Assembly: GCA_033763395.1 (NCBI GenBank)
Contig: JANRKQ010000056.1
Span: 1 to 64,000, forward strand
Direction: 5' to 3'
Length of the DNA stretch: 64,000 nucleotides
Source of the DNA: Xiheimicrobium sp033763395
GTDB lineage: Bacteria > Myxococcota > Myxococcia > Myxococcales > Myxococcaceae
How positions within the stretch are numbered: the stretch's first letter is position 1; the number at the start of each line of letters is the position of its first letter. Below the pieces are notes generated by a model. The model saw only the letters and a list, made by a program, of their open reading frames with translations, did no database searches and was not told where the DNA came from. The translations under genes were made by a program, and so were the position numbers. Positions 30,380 through 37,960 of the stretch are shown here, piece after piece.

Positions 30380-31273
30380 ATGGCTGAGACACGAATGGTG
30401 CGATTGATGGAGTCGATGTCGGAGCCGCGGCGCGGCGAGACGGTGGCCGTTGGCCGGGAGCCCGTGTTCGGGTCGGGGGCTTTCGTCGCGTTCGAGCGGG
30501 CCTCCCGCACGCTCCAGGCGGCGTGCCGCGAGGAGCGTCGCCCCGGCGTCTTCGTCTTCGCCGTGCACGACGAGCTCGGCGTGGTGGGCCAGCTCTGGCT
30601 TCAGGCGACACAGGCCCCGCGCGCCGGCACCCTGGGGCGACACGCGCACGTCGACCTGTCGCTGTCGCGCGAAGGGGCGCTGTCGCTGCGACACCTCGTC
30701 GTCCTCGTGCGGTTGGTGGGAGGCCGGGTGCGCACCACCGCGGTCGACCTCGAGACGCTCAACGGCACCCACACCTGGGCCGGCCAGCAGCGAGTGGTGA
30801 CGGGTGATGGCTGCCTGCACCTGCGCACGGGCCGGGTGAGCCTCTTCTGCGTGCCGACGGGCCTCGAGTCACCGCTGCCAGGCAGTGCCAGGCTGGGGTG
30901 GACCCTCTTCGATGAATCAGGGCCTGCGCGCGCGACGCCCTTTCGCCGCGCGAGCGGGGAGGCGGGGCGGGTCGGCTTGCTCCTGCTGCACCGACCAGGC
31001 GCGGTGGCGACGCGTCCAGTGGATGAGGCGGTGCTCGAGCGCGGCGTGCTGGTGGGCCGAGACCCCCGCTGCGACCTCGTCGTGTCCGACCCGCAGGTCT
31101 CGCGCATTCACGGCCTCGTGCTCGCCATCGAAGGCGCGCCCCACCTCGTCGACACCGGGAGCACGAACGGCCTGGTGCATGACTCGGGCGAGCGGGCGCG
31201 CTGCTGGCGCCTCGAGGACGGCGACCGCTTCTCCGTAGGCCGCGCGCGGCTCGAGTGGCGCGCCCTGCAGTGA
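30380..31273 (+). CDS. FHA-domain protein (one canonical and one degenerate FHA)
   Basis: 297 aa; ATG at 30380 with GGAGG 6 nt upstream. The C-terminal FHA domain (about 215-297) has the full phosphothreonine-binding pattern: GRDPRCDLVVSD, SRIHG and TGSTNGLVHD. Residues 70-160 look like a second FHA fold (LGRHAHVDLSLS, RHLVVLVR, LETLNGTH) with the key Gly-Arg and Ser-Arg-His partly lost. Such proteins read phosphorylation by Ser/Thr kinases, which are abundant here. It is 17 bp upstream of the sterol-desaturase gene on the same strand. Confidence 0.85.
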   Translation: MAETRMVRLMESMSEPRRGETVAVGREPVFGSGAFVAFERASRTLQAACREERRPGVFVFAVHDELGVVGQLWLQATQAPRAGTLGRHAHVDLSLSREGALSLRHLVVLVRLVGGRVRTTAVDLETLNGTHTWAGQQRVVTGDGCLHLRTGRVSLFCVPTGLESPLPGSARLGWTLFDESGPARATPFRRASGEAGRVGLLLLHRPGAVATRPVDEAVLERGVLVGRDPRCDLVVSDPQVSRIHGLVLAIEGAPHLVDTGSTNGLVHDSGERARCWRLEDGDRFSVGRARLEWRALQ

Positions 31274-31290
31274 GGTAGAACCCCGCTCGC

Positions 31291-32070
31291 GTGGAGCACC
31301 CGTTGAGCCTGGTGGCGATGTTCGTGACGCTCCACGTGGGGCGCTACCTGCTCACCGCGGGCGCGGCCTGGGGCCTCTTGTGGGGCTGGCGGGCGAACCC
31401 GTTCACCGCGGCGCGGCGCATTCAGCACCAGCGTGCGGGGCCGGGTGACCTTCGCCGCGAGGTGCTCGCCTCGCTGCGCACGGCGGTGCTCTTCGGCGTG
31501 GTGTTCGGCCTGCTGTCGGTTGGTCTGCCGGTGGTGCCGCTGACGACGTCAGGGCCCATCGCCGTCGTCGAGTTCGGCGCGTGGCTGCTGGCGCTGCTGG
31601 TGGTGCACGACACGTATTTCTATTGGTCGCATCGGCTGGCCCATCACCCCGCGGTGTTCGGCTGGCTCCACGCGCTCCACCACCAGTCACGAGCGCCGAC
31701 GCCCTTCGCCGCCCTGGCCTTCGGCGTCGCCGACGCGCTGGTGCAGGTGCTGTGGGCGGTGCCGCTGGTGCGGTGGGCGCCGGTGCCGTCGCTGGTGTGG
31801 TTCGCCTTCTCCTTCGTCGCCATCGCCATCAACGTGCTCGGCCACTGCGGCGTCGAGCCGTTCCCCGCGTGGTGGCGCTCGCACCCCGTCTTCAAGTGGC
31901 TCAACTTCGCCACCATGCACGACCTCCACCACCAGCAGGTGCGCGGGAACTACGGCCTGTACTCGAGCGCGTGGGACCGGTGGATGGGCACCCTGCTCCC
32001 GCTGCCCGACGTCAGCTCGCCGCCGGCGCCCGCAGCCGCTCCAGCAGCGCCTGACCCGTCAGGTACGTGA
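31291..32070 (+). CDS. Sterol desaturase / fatty acid hydroxylase family membrane protein
   Basis: 259 aa, GTG start. Four to five membrane helices and the di-iron histidine boxes HDTYFYWSHRLAHHP, WLHALHHQS and MHDLHHQQV match the family. Members put hydroxyl groups or double bonds into sterols, fatty acids or carotenoids in the inner membrane, using O2. NVLGHCG supplies a further histidine. Substrate unknown. The last 20 residues (Ala/Pro-rich) overlap, on the opposite strand, the 3' end of an FHA gene by 59 bp. The short gap to the upstream FHA gene suggests co-transcription. Confidence 0.88.
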   Translation: MEHPLSLVAMFVTLHVGRYLLTAGAAWGLLWGWRANPFTAARRIQHQRAGPGDLRREVLASLRTAVLFGVVFGLLSVGLPVVPLTTSGPIAVVEFGAWLLALLVVHDTYFYWSHRLAHHPAVFGWLHALHHQSRAPTPFAALAFGVADALVQVLWAVPLVRWAPVPSLVWFAFSFVAIAINVLGHCGVEPFPAWWRSHPVFKWLNFATMHDLHHQQVRGNYGLYSSAWDRWMGTLLPLPDVSSPPAPAAAPAAPDPSGT

Positions 32071-32503
32071 GCCGCACGTCACCGACCCGCACCACCTGGC
32101 CCGTCGTCAGCTGCGTGGGCCCCTCGGGCGCGCCGGTGACCGAGACGTTCGACTCGGGCTCCAGGCGCCAGCCGTCGGTCGGGACCAGGCGGAACGCGAC
32201 GCGAGAGACGGTGAGGTCGTTGATGATGAGGTCGTTCGTGGTCGCCCGGCCCACGAGCAGCTCGCGCCTCGAGGCGTCTGGCCACAGCGCGTAGCAGACC
32301 GCGTCCGACGCGGTGGGCCGCAGCAGCTTCTCGGTGCCCGGCATCACCGTCTCGAGCACGTCGCTCTTCTCGCGGCTGGTGGCGGGCATCCACAGCCCCG
32401 CTTCCCACACCAGCCAGTCGTTGGCGTAGCGGTGCGTGAAGCCGTCTCCCAACATCAACGCCTGGCGCTTGAGAATCGACAACCAGAACGACGGAACCGC
32501 CAT
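32012..32503 (-). CDS. FHA-domain protein, 163 aa
   Basis: The ATG at 32503 starts a soluble N-terminal part (WLSILKRQALMLGDGFTHRY) of unknown fold. The FHA domain at about 85-150 shows LVGRATTNDLIINDLTVSR and a variant of the last motif (LEPESNVSVTGAPEG), where Asn-Gly is partly changed. Binding to phosphothreonine is probable but not certain. It overlaps the 3' end of the hydroxylase gene on the other strand. It may be read together with the RNB gene upstream on the same strand, after a gap of 111 bp. Confidence 0.8.
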   Translation of the reverse strand: MAVPSFWLSILKRQALMLGDGFTHRYANDWLVWEAGLWMPATSREKSDVLETVMPGTEKLLRPTASDAVCYALWPDASRRELLVGRATTNDLIINDLTVSRVAFRLVPTDGWRLEPESNVSVTGAPEGPTQLTTGQVVRVGDVRLTYLTGQALLERLRAPAAS

Positions 32504-32614
32504 GGCTTGATCATGCTGCCCAGCCGCGCGGCGCGCAGTCGACAACGTCAGCGAGCCGAGAGCCGTGCCGCCAGGGCATGAGTCGTCAACATTCTGACGC
32601 CTCGAGGCCCCTGT

Positions 32615-34186
32615 TCAGCGAATGGGCTCGAAGACCCAGCGGCGGTTCCGTTCGTCGCGCTTCTGCACCCGGACGGACAAGGCCTGGCCCAGGCGAAGCA
32701 ACGGAGCGGCGGTGCCTCTGGCGACCAGACAGGCTCCCTCGCGGGTCACCTCGAGCCAGGCGCCGCCGAAGAAGGGCGCGAGGTCGAACAGCAGCAGCTT
32801 CACGTCGATGGGCGGCACGTCGAGCTTGAGGTGCACCTTCGAGCCGGCGAGGCCCATGACAGTGCCGGTGAAGACGGTGCGCTGGGTCTTTGGGCGCACG
32901 AGCTCAGGCGCGAACAGCCGGTCCATCACCACTTCGTTCGACAGGTTCTGGACTTTGCGCTGCGTCTCTCGGGAGCGGTTGGCCACCTGCACCACCTCGG
33001 CTCGCAGGCGCTCGTCGTCTTCGGCTGGCGGGCACTGGCCCGTCATCAGCTCGACCGCTTCTTTGTGCAGGTAGACGCCGACCAGCTCGCGCATCGGGGC
33101 TGAGAAGCGCGCGTAGGGCTCGGCGCCGACGCCGACGTGCTGCCCCGGCTCGGTGGAGTACTCGCTGCGGAGGTTCACCATCATCGCCTGGCGGGTGAGC
33201 GCGCGCGCGAGCCGGTCTTCGCGGGTGCCAACGGGGCCGGTGGGGAGCCCACGCAGGTAGTCCGACAGCGGCGTCGCTTCGTCCCACCGCCATGGCTTCT
33301 CCGGGAGAGCCTCCTGCTCGCAGACGTGCGCGGTGAGGCGGGCGAGGCTGGCGAGGCGCTCGGGGTCGGGGCCGCCCTGCACGCGGTAGACAGGCTGCAC
33401 CGAGGGGTGGTTCGACTCGCGCAACAGCCGCCCGCCCTCGGCGTTGCACAAGAGGCTCACCTGCTCGTTCCACAGCTCGACCTCGTCGCGCACCACCTCC
33501 ATCACCGAGAAGGCCAGGCCCTCGCCGTCGAGCGTGACGGTGGCCTCTTCGCGGCGGTAGCGCACCAGGCCGCGCTCGGCGGCGAGCTGCATGCGCTGGC
33601 GGCCCACGACCTTCAGGCGCTGGAGGCTGTCCTCGAAGTCACGGCCCGCGAGCGGGCTGCTGGCGGGTGAGTCGATGAGCTGCTGCACCTGGCTGAACGA
33701 GAGCTTCGCGCGGGAGTGGATGCGCGCTCGCTCGAGCCGCGTCGACACCACGTTCCCGTCGCGGTCGAGCGCGTGCCAGAAGAGCAGGGCGCGGCGGGGC
33801 CCGTCAGGGTTGAGCGAGACGAGGTGCTCCGACAGCTCGCGCGGGAGCATCGGGATTGAGAAGCCGGGGAAGTAGTAGCTGGCGCCGCGGCGCAGGCACT
33901 CGGCGAAGAGCGCGCTCCCGGGCCGCACGTAGAACGACGCGTCGGCGATGGCGTAGGCGATGTGGTGGCCCTCGCCGTCGGGGGCGACGTGCACGGCCTG
34001 GTCGAGGTCCTTCGAGTGCGCGTTGTCGATGGTGACGAAGGGCAGGGCGGTGCGGTCGACGAGGGACGGGTCGTCGATGCCGGGCGCGGCCAAAAGCGCG
34101 CGGGTCTCGGCCATCACCTCTTCGGGGAAGTCCATGCGGAGCTGCAGCGCGGTGACGATGGCATCGAGCGACTGGCGGGCGGTCAT
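32615..34186 (-). CDS. RNase II/R family exoribonuclease (RNB domain)
   Basis: 523 aa from ATG 34186. The RNB catalytic domain begins near residue 30 (LVDRTALPFVTIDNAHSKDLDQAVHV), where the acidic Asp residues bind Mg2+. YSTEPGQHVGVGAEPYARFSAPMREL is the second RNB motif with the catalytic Arg region. The C-terminal region is S1-like (TGTVMGLAGSKVHLKLDVPP). It degrades RNA 3' to 5'. N-terminal cold-shock domains of RNase R are missing, making it a short RNB protein. Starts at 34318 or 34366 are possible, but their extra residues are low-complexity Arg/Ala. Confidence 0.88.
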   Translation of the reverse strand: MTARQSLDAIVTALQLRMDFPEEVMAETRALLAAPGIDDPSLVDRTALPFVTIDNAHSKDLDQAVHVAPDGEGHHIAYAIADASFYVRPGSALFAECLRRGASYYFPGFSIPMLPRELSEHLVSLNPDGPRRALLFWHALDRDGNVVSTRLERARIHSRAKLSFSQVQQLIDSPASSPLAGRDFEDSLQRLKVVGRQRMQLAAERGLVRYRREEATVTLDGEGLAFSVMEVVRDEVELWNEQVSLLCNAEGGRLLRESNHPSVQPVYRVQGGPDPERLASLARLTAHVCEQEALPEKPWRWDEATPLSDYLRGLPTGPVGTREDRLARALTRQAMMVNLRSEYSTEPGQHVGVGAEPYARFSAPMRELVGVYLHKEAVELMTGQCPPAEDDERLRAEVVQVANRSRETQRKVQNLSNEVVMDRLFAPELVRPKTQRTVFTGTVMGLAGSKVHLKLDVPPIDVKLLLFDLAPFFGGAWLEVTREGACLVARGTAAPLLRLGQALSVRVQKRDERNRRWVFEPIR

Positions 34187-34384
34187 GGCGCGGGGCACGT
34201 TGCCAGCGTCGGCCACCAAAGTCGTCGCCGGGTTTTCGGGTTCGGTCCTCGGCCTGGCGGTGCGATGGTGCGCGCGTGACGATGACGCCTCCGCAGCGGC
34301 TGGCGGTCTCGATGCCATGCCGGCACGTCGGCGCGCACGGGCGGGGTCTTGACTCATCACTGTCACTCATGGTCCTCTCTTCCT

Positions 34385-35584
34385 ATGCTCGTCGCTCGTC
34401 GCTCGTCGCTCGTCGCTCTACTTATCGGCAGCCTAGGGTTGGTTGGCTTCGTAGGTAGCGGTCGCTGGATTGGTGTTTCGCTTCGGCTGATACCTGTTTG
34501 CGCTGGTAGCGACAGCTCAACGCAGGCCTCCGGCAACTACTTTTCAGTCGACGACCCCCTGTTCCGTTCAGCCATCCTGAACCCCCAAGCTCAGTTTCAG
34601 AGCGCAATGACGGAGCGCCAAAAGGGCTACTGGGTCTGGGCTGACGTGTTGGGTCTCGTTTCTCCATGCGAAGAGGTTTCTGACACCGTTCTTGAGGGCA
34701 ACTCGGGAGATACTGCCCCGAACGTGTTGGCCCTTACGGACTTTATCGAAGACCAACTCGGCGGCTCGGTTGTCGCCCAAGTGAAGCGGGGGACGCCTCT
34801 TCTTGGCGGGAGGTTGGATGCCTTTGATGTAGTTCTGGTGCGACCTAATGCCGGGAATGTCCAACTTATCGACCGCCTCCCTGAGCCGACCACCTGCGCC
34901 AGGAGTTCGAAGACAGTGACCGGCAACTATCTGCACGAACTTGGCCACGTGTACGGATTTAATCATGACGATTCCTTTCCAAACTTGCTGAATACCTCCG
35001 GAATTGATGTGTTCAGTTGTAAGTGGTTTGGAACAACGCTGATCGTGAAGCCCGACGGCGAGATGATGGCGGCGATGGACAACTACTATGGCCGACCTAC
35101 CGGTCTATTCGTCGATTACGGATTGACGGCCGTCCGGTTCGCGCAGCCTCCACCAATGTTCGACCCGACCGACCCGTTTAAGCTCACGAAGGATGTGGAT
35201 GCCATGAATGGTGCGGTATACAGCTCCAGGTCGACTCCTGTTCGACCCGAAACACTTAACTTCTCTCTCCTTCAAATCGGACCAGACCGTCAAGATGTTG
35301 ACGTTTATGTCGTCTGGGCACCCGCCCCCGTTGCCAACCGGTTCCCTTCACCCGACCTAACGGAGGGCGCATCCGGCACGTTCTGGAGCCCCCCCGTTCT
35401 TACCGTTCCTGCCGCCAGAACCGACCGGTTTCTTGAGTTGACGGTGCAGAGCACGCCACCAGTCTCTTCATTCGTCCCTGGGAGGGCCTACTACCCGGTT
35501 GTCTGGGTCTTTCCGCTCAACGACAGGGATATGTATGACAATACGCTCATGCTTGATCACCCCGTCACTCGCGCCTTTAATTGA
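34385..35584 (+). CDS. Secreted zinc metalloprotease-like protein (HExxHxxGxxHD)
   Basis: 399 aa. The start ATG at 34385 opens a signal peptide (MLVARRSSLVALLIGSLGLVG). The zinc site is NYLHELGHVYGFNHDD: His184, Glu185, His188 and His194 follow the metzincin pattern HExxHxxGxxHD. Upstream residues and the C-terminal region (about 250-399, beta-rich) are unrecognised. GC content and third-position bias are visibly lower than in neighbouring genes, as in the following lipoprotein, so the pair was probably acquired. Signal-peptide codons 1-11 are built from a heptanucleotide tandem repeat. Substrate unknown; an upstream in-frame ATG at 34349 exists. Confidence 0.8.
   Translation: MLVARRSSLVALLIGSLGLVGFVGSGRWIGVSLRLIPVCAGSDSSTQASGNYFSVDDPLFRSAILNPQAQFQSAMTERQKGYWVWADVLGLVSPCEEVSDTVLEGNSGDTAPNVLALTDFIEDQLGGSVVAQVKRGTPLLGGRLDAFDVVLVRPNAGNVQLIDRLPEPTTCARSSKTVTGNYLHELGHVYGFNHDDSFPNLLNTSGIDVFSCKWFGTTLIVKPDGEMMAAMDNYYGRPTGLFVDYGLTAVRFAQPPPMFDPTDPFKLTKDVDAMNGAVYSSRSTPVRPETLNFSLLQIGPDRQDVDVYVVWAPAPVANRFPSPDLTEGASGTFWSPPVLTVPAARTDRFLELTVQSTPPVSSFVPGRAYYPVVWVFPLNDRDMYDNTLMLDHPVTRAFN
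34387..34418 (+). repeat. Heptanucleotide tandem repeat inside the start of the metalloprotease gene
   Basis: GCTCGTC is repeated four full times plus GCTC from 34387 to 34418, beginning at the G of the start codon. Because the unit is 7 nt, gain or loss of one copy would shift the reading frame and switch expression of the protease off or on. It could be a phase-variable locus; copy number is low, so variation is not proven. Confidence 0.7.
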
Positions 35585-35592
35585 GGAAAAAT

Positions 35593-36327
35593 ATGCATAG
35601 GCCGTCGTCTTTCGTTCTTTTGGCGTTGTCATCCTCCGTCCTCTCCCTTTCGTGCCTGCCAGGGGCAGTCGATAGCGCACCCGCGAGGCTTCAGTTTCCG
35701 GCGCAGACCGCTGGAAGTATTCCTGCTTGGAACGTTCAGTTTCTTGGGACGGCACTGCTGAATGTCAACTCGGATGCACAGGTGAAGCTCAATGTTGACG
35801 TCCAGCGCGCACTGAAGGCTGAAATGCAGCCTTGGCGTGTGATTGGGTCTGTGTCGGGCTCGCATTGGACGCGAGATTCGAACAATCGCCTTCATCTTAA
35901 CGCAGATTTTAGCGCGGGCTTCCCCGACAGCTCCCTCGGAGGGTTCCGGATAATCAGGGCGAGGTTGAGGGAGGGCCCAGGAGGGTCGAACGACCCCGGA
36001 ACGGCCAACGGCTCGGCGGGGCAATACGCTCAGCAGCCTGATGGAGGTTTCGTGGCGAGTTCGTGGGCTGAGCTGTTTCAGGAAGAGTCAGTCCTGACGG
36101 CGGTTCGGCAGGCTCACGGTTCGCTTCACGATGGCGTGGGGGAGTTCGAATTCGAACTTGTTGAGTACAGGGAGCAAGACGGCTCGGTTGTGTTTAGTAA
36201 CGAAGCGCCTATCCTATTTGGTGTGTCAGGTAGGGTTGATGTGAGTTGTCGGATTGTTGAGGGTGGGCTTTCGAAGGTGGTGCCAAAGTCAGAGCACGCC
36301 GGATGCACCGCGCTGTTGGGACCCTGA
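35593..36327 (+). CDS. Lipoprotein of unknown function in the lower-GC island
   Basis: 244 aa. The ATG at 35593 has GAGG about 6 nt upstream and starts a lipoprotein signal (LLALSSSVLSLSC, lipobox LSLSC). The gene begins 8 bp after the metalloprotease stop, so the two form one operon. The mature protein is rich in Ser, Gly and Asn with predicted beta strands and a few cysteines near the end (VDVSCRIVEGG, HAGCTALLG). No domain recognised. It shares the lower GC of the metalloprotease and could be its partner or inhibitor at the cell surface. Confidence 0.65.
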   Translation: MHRPSSFVLLALSSSVLSLSCLPGAVDSAPARLQFPAQTAGSIPAWNVQFLGTALLNVNSDAQVKLNVDVQRALKAEMQPWRVIGSVSGSHWTRDSNNRLHLNADFSAGFPDSSLGGFRIIRARLREGPGGSNDPGTANGSAGQYAQQPDGGFVASSWAELFQEESVLTAVRQAHGSLHDGVGEFEFELVEYREQDGSVVFSNEAPILFGVSGRVDVSCRIVEGGLSKVVPKSEHAGCTALLGP

Positions 36328-36514
36328 ACGCTCTCAACGGGTCGGGTTCTCATCATGATCTCTGACGGCACTTCCCTGAATGAGTCCGGCCGCTTGCGGT
36401 GTTCCTGGGCTGCGCCGGCAGGGTGTCGCCTGTAGCGCCCCAGCTTGACTCGTCGACGGAGACGGCGACCAAGCTCGGGATGAGATCCCCACCCCTCCCT
36501 ACTCGCGAGGCCGC

Positions 36515-36969
36515 GTGAATGTCACTGCCGGCGCGTGGTGGGCGCTGGGGCTGGCGGTGGCGAGCTCGTGTTGCCCGTGCTCGTGCCGGTCTCGGTCTTG
36601 AGTGCGCTCCGCCGTCAAGCCCGGGAGCCCGCCGACGTGCCGGTGCTGCAGGCCTCGCGGTGGGTCGCGTTCACGGCCCTCGTGGGGTGGGCGGTCTTTC
36701 TCCTTCGCCTGCTGGGAGGGGGCGAGTCGGCTGAGGCGTGGCGCTCGCGTGCCGGGGAGCGCCTCCGCCAGTCCGCGCGGGGAACCTGGTTCGTCTGGTG
36801 CGCGCCGTTCGTCGGGCGAGGCTCGCCGCTCGTCGCCTTGGGGCCGCCGCCGGGCACGGTGACGGATCGCCCGAGCCCTTCGCCGGCATCATTGCGGCAT
36901 GCGCCTCCTCCTGCTGACCTTCACTCTCTCGGCCGCCGCCTGCGACACCCTGCAGCCCCTGCGAGGTGA
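36515..36969 (+). pseudogene. Possible small membrane protein with a one-base frameshift
   Basis: From a GTG at 36515 (GAGG upstream) the frame reads VNVTAGAWWALGLAVA and then fails. One base ahead, another frame reads ELVLPVLVPVSVLSALRRQ and a second helix SRWVAFTALVGWAVFLLRLL. Restoring one G in the GTGG run near 36554 joins them into a two-helix membrane protein (WALGLAVGELVLPVLVPVSV). The true 3' end is unclear, since the second frame runs into the cytochrome peroxidase gene. The rest of the gap 36328-36898 holds no gene I can support. Low confidence. Confidence 0.35.
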
Positions 36970-37840
36970 CTTCGGCGTCCTCGCCAACCCCACCACCGAC
37001 ACCGCCCGCGTCGAGCTCGGCCGCGCGCTGTTCCACGAGAAGGCGCTGTCGGTGAACCAGTCGCTGTCGTGCGCGAGCTGTCATGGGCTCGACACCTTCG
37101 GCCAGGACGGCAAGGCGCGCTCCGTGGGCGTCACCGGCGTGCCCCTGCGGCGCAACACGCCGAGCGTCTTCAACGCCGCCGGGCAGGTGGCGCAGTTCTG
37201 GGACGGCCGCTCGCCTGACGTCGAGTCGCAGGCGCTCAAGCCGGTGCTGAACGCCGACGAGATGGGCATGCCCGACGAAGCCGCCCTCGTCACCGCGCTC
37301 GAGGCCGCCGGGTACCGAGACCGCTTCGTGTCGGTCTTTCCCCGTGAGCAAGTGCCCTTGAGCGGCCGCACCGTGGCGCTGGCGCTCTCGGCCTTCGAGC
37401 GCACGCTCGCCACCCGCGCGCCCATCGACGACTTCCTCGAGGGCCGGGCCGACGCCCTCACGCCGCGGCAACGTCAGGGCTTCGACCGATTCGTCGCCAT
37501 TGGGTGCACGAACTGTCACTCCGGGCCGCTCGCTGGCGGCGGCCGCTTCGAGCGCCTGGGCGACGAGGTGCCCTGGCCCGACGAGTCCGACCTCGGTCGC
37601 TTCGAGGTGACGGGCCTCGTCGCGGACCGGCATGTCTTCAAGATTCCGTCGCTGCGCAACGTGGCGAAGACGGCCCCGTACTTCCACGACGGCAGCCAGA
37701 CGACGCTGGAAGACGCGGTGCGAAAGATGGGCTGGCACCAGCTGCGCCTCGAGCTGTCGGACGAGGACGTGGCCCTGCTCGTCGACTTCCTCGACGCCTT
37801 CACCAGCCCCGCGCCCCAGCCCGCCGGCAGCGGCCAGTAG
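36899..37840 (+). CDS. Di-haem cytochrome c peroxidase (MauG/CcpA family) lipoprotein
   Basis: 313 aa. The signal peptide ends with a lipobox-like LSAAAC, so it is probably lipid-anchored in the periplasm. Two c-type haem motifs are present: CASCH (Cys58, Cys61, His62) and CTNCH (Cys203, Cys206, His207). The opening VELGRALFHEKALS and the segment FDRFVAIGCTNCHSG are characteristic of the family, as is KIPSLRNVAKTAPYFHDGS near residue 250. It should reduce hydrogen peroxide using electrons from a small c-type cytochrome, or act in a MauG-like oxidation. It probably needs the cytochrome c maturation system. Confidence 0.93.
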   Translation: MRLLLLTFTLSAAACDTLQPLRGDFGVLANPTTDTARVELGRALFHEKALSVNQSLSCASCHGLDTFGQDGKARSVGVTGVPLRRNTPSVFNAAGQVAQFWDGRSPDVESQALKPVLNADEMGMPDEAALVTALEAAGYRDRFVSVFPREQVPLSGRTVALALSAFERTLATRAPIDDFLEGRADALTPRQRQGFDRFVAIGCTNCHSGPLAGGGRFERLGDEVPWPDESDLGRFEVTGLVADRHVFKIPSLRNVAKTAPYFHDGSQTTLEDAVRKMGWHQLRLELSDEDVALLVDFLDAFTSPAPQPAGSGQ

Positions 37841-37960
37841 CGCGGCCACCACCACGTCGCCGACCGCCCGACATGTGGGTGTCGACGAGAGTCGGTGACG
37901 GGCCACTTTCGTCGATCCATTCTCCACCCTCGTCGCATCGAGCACCCACGGGGAGGACGC

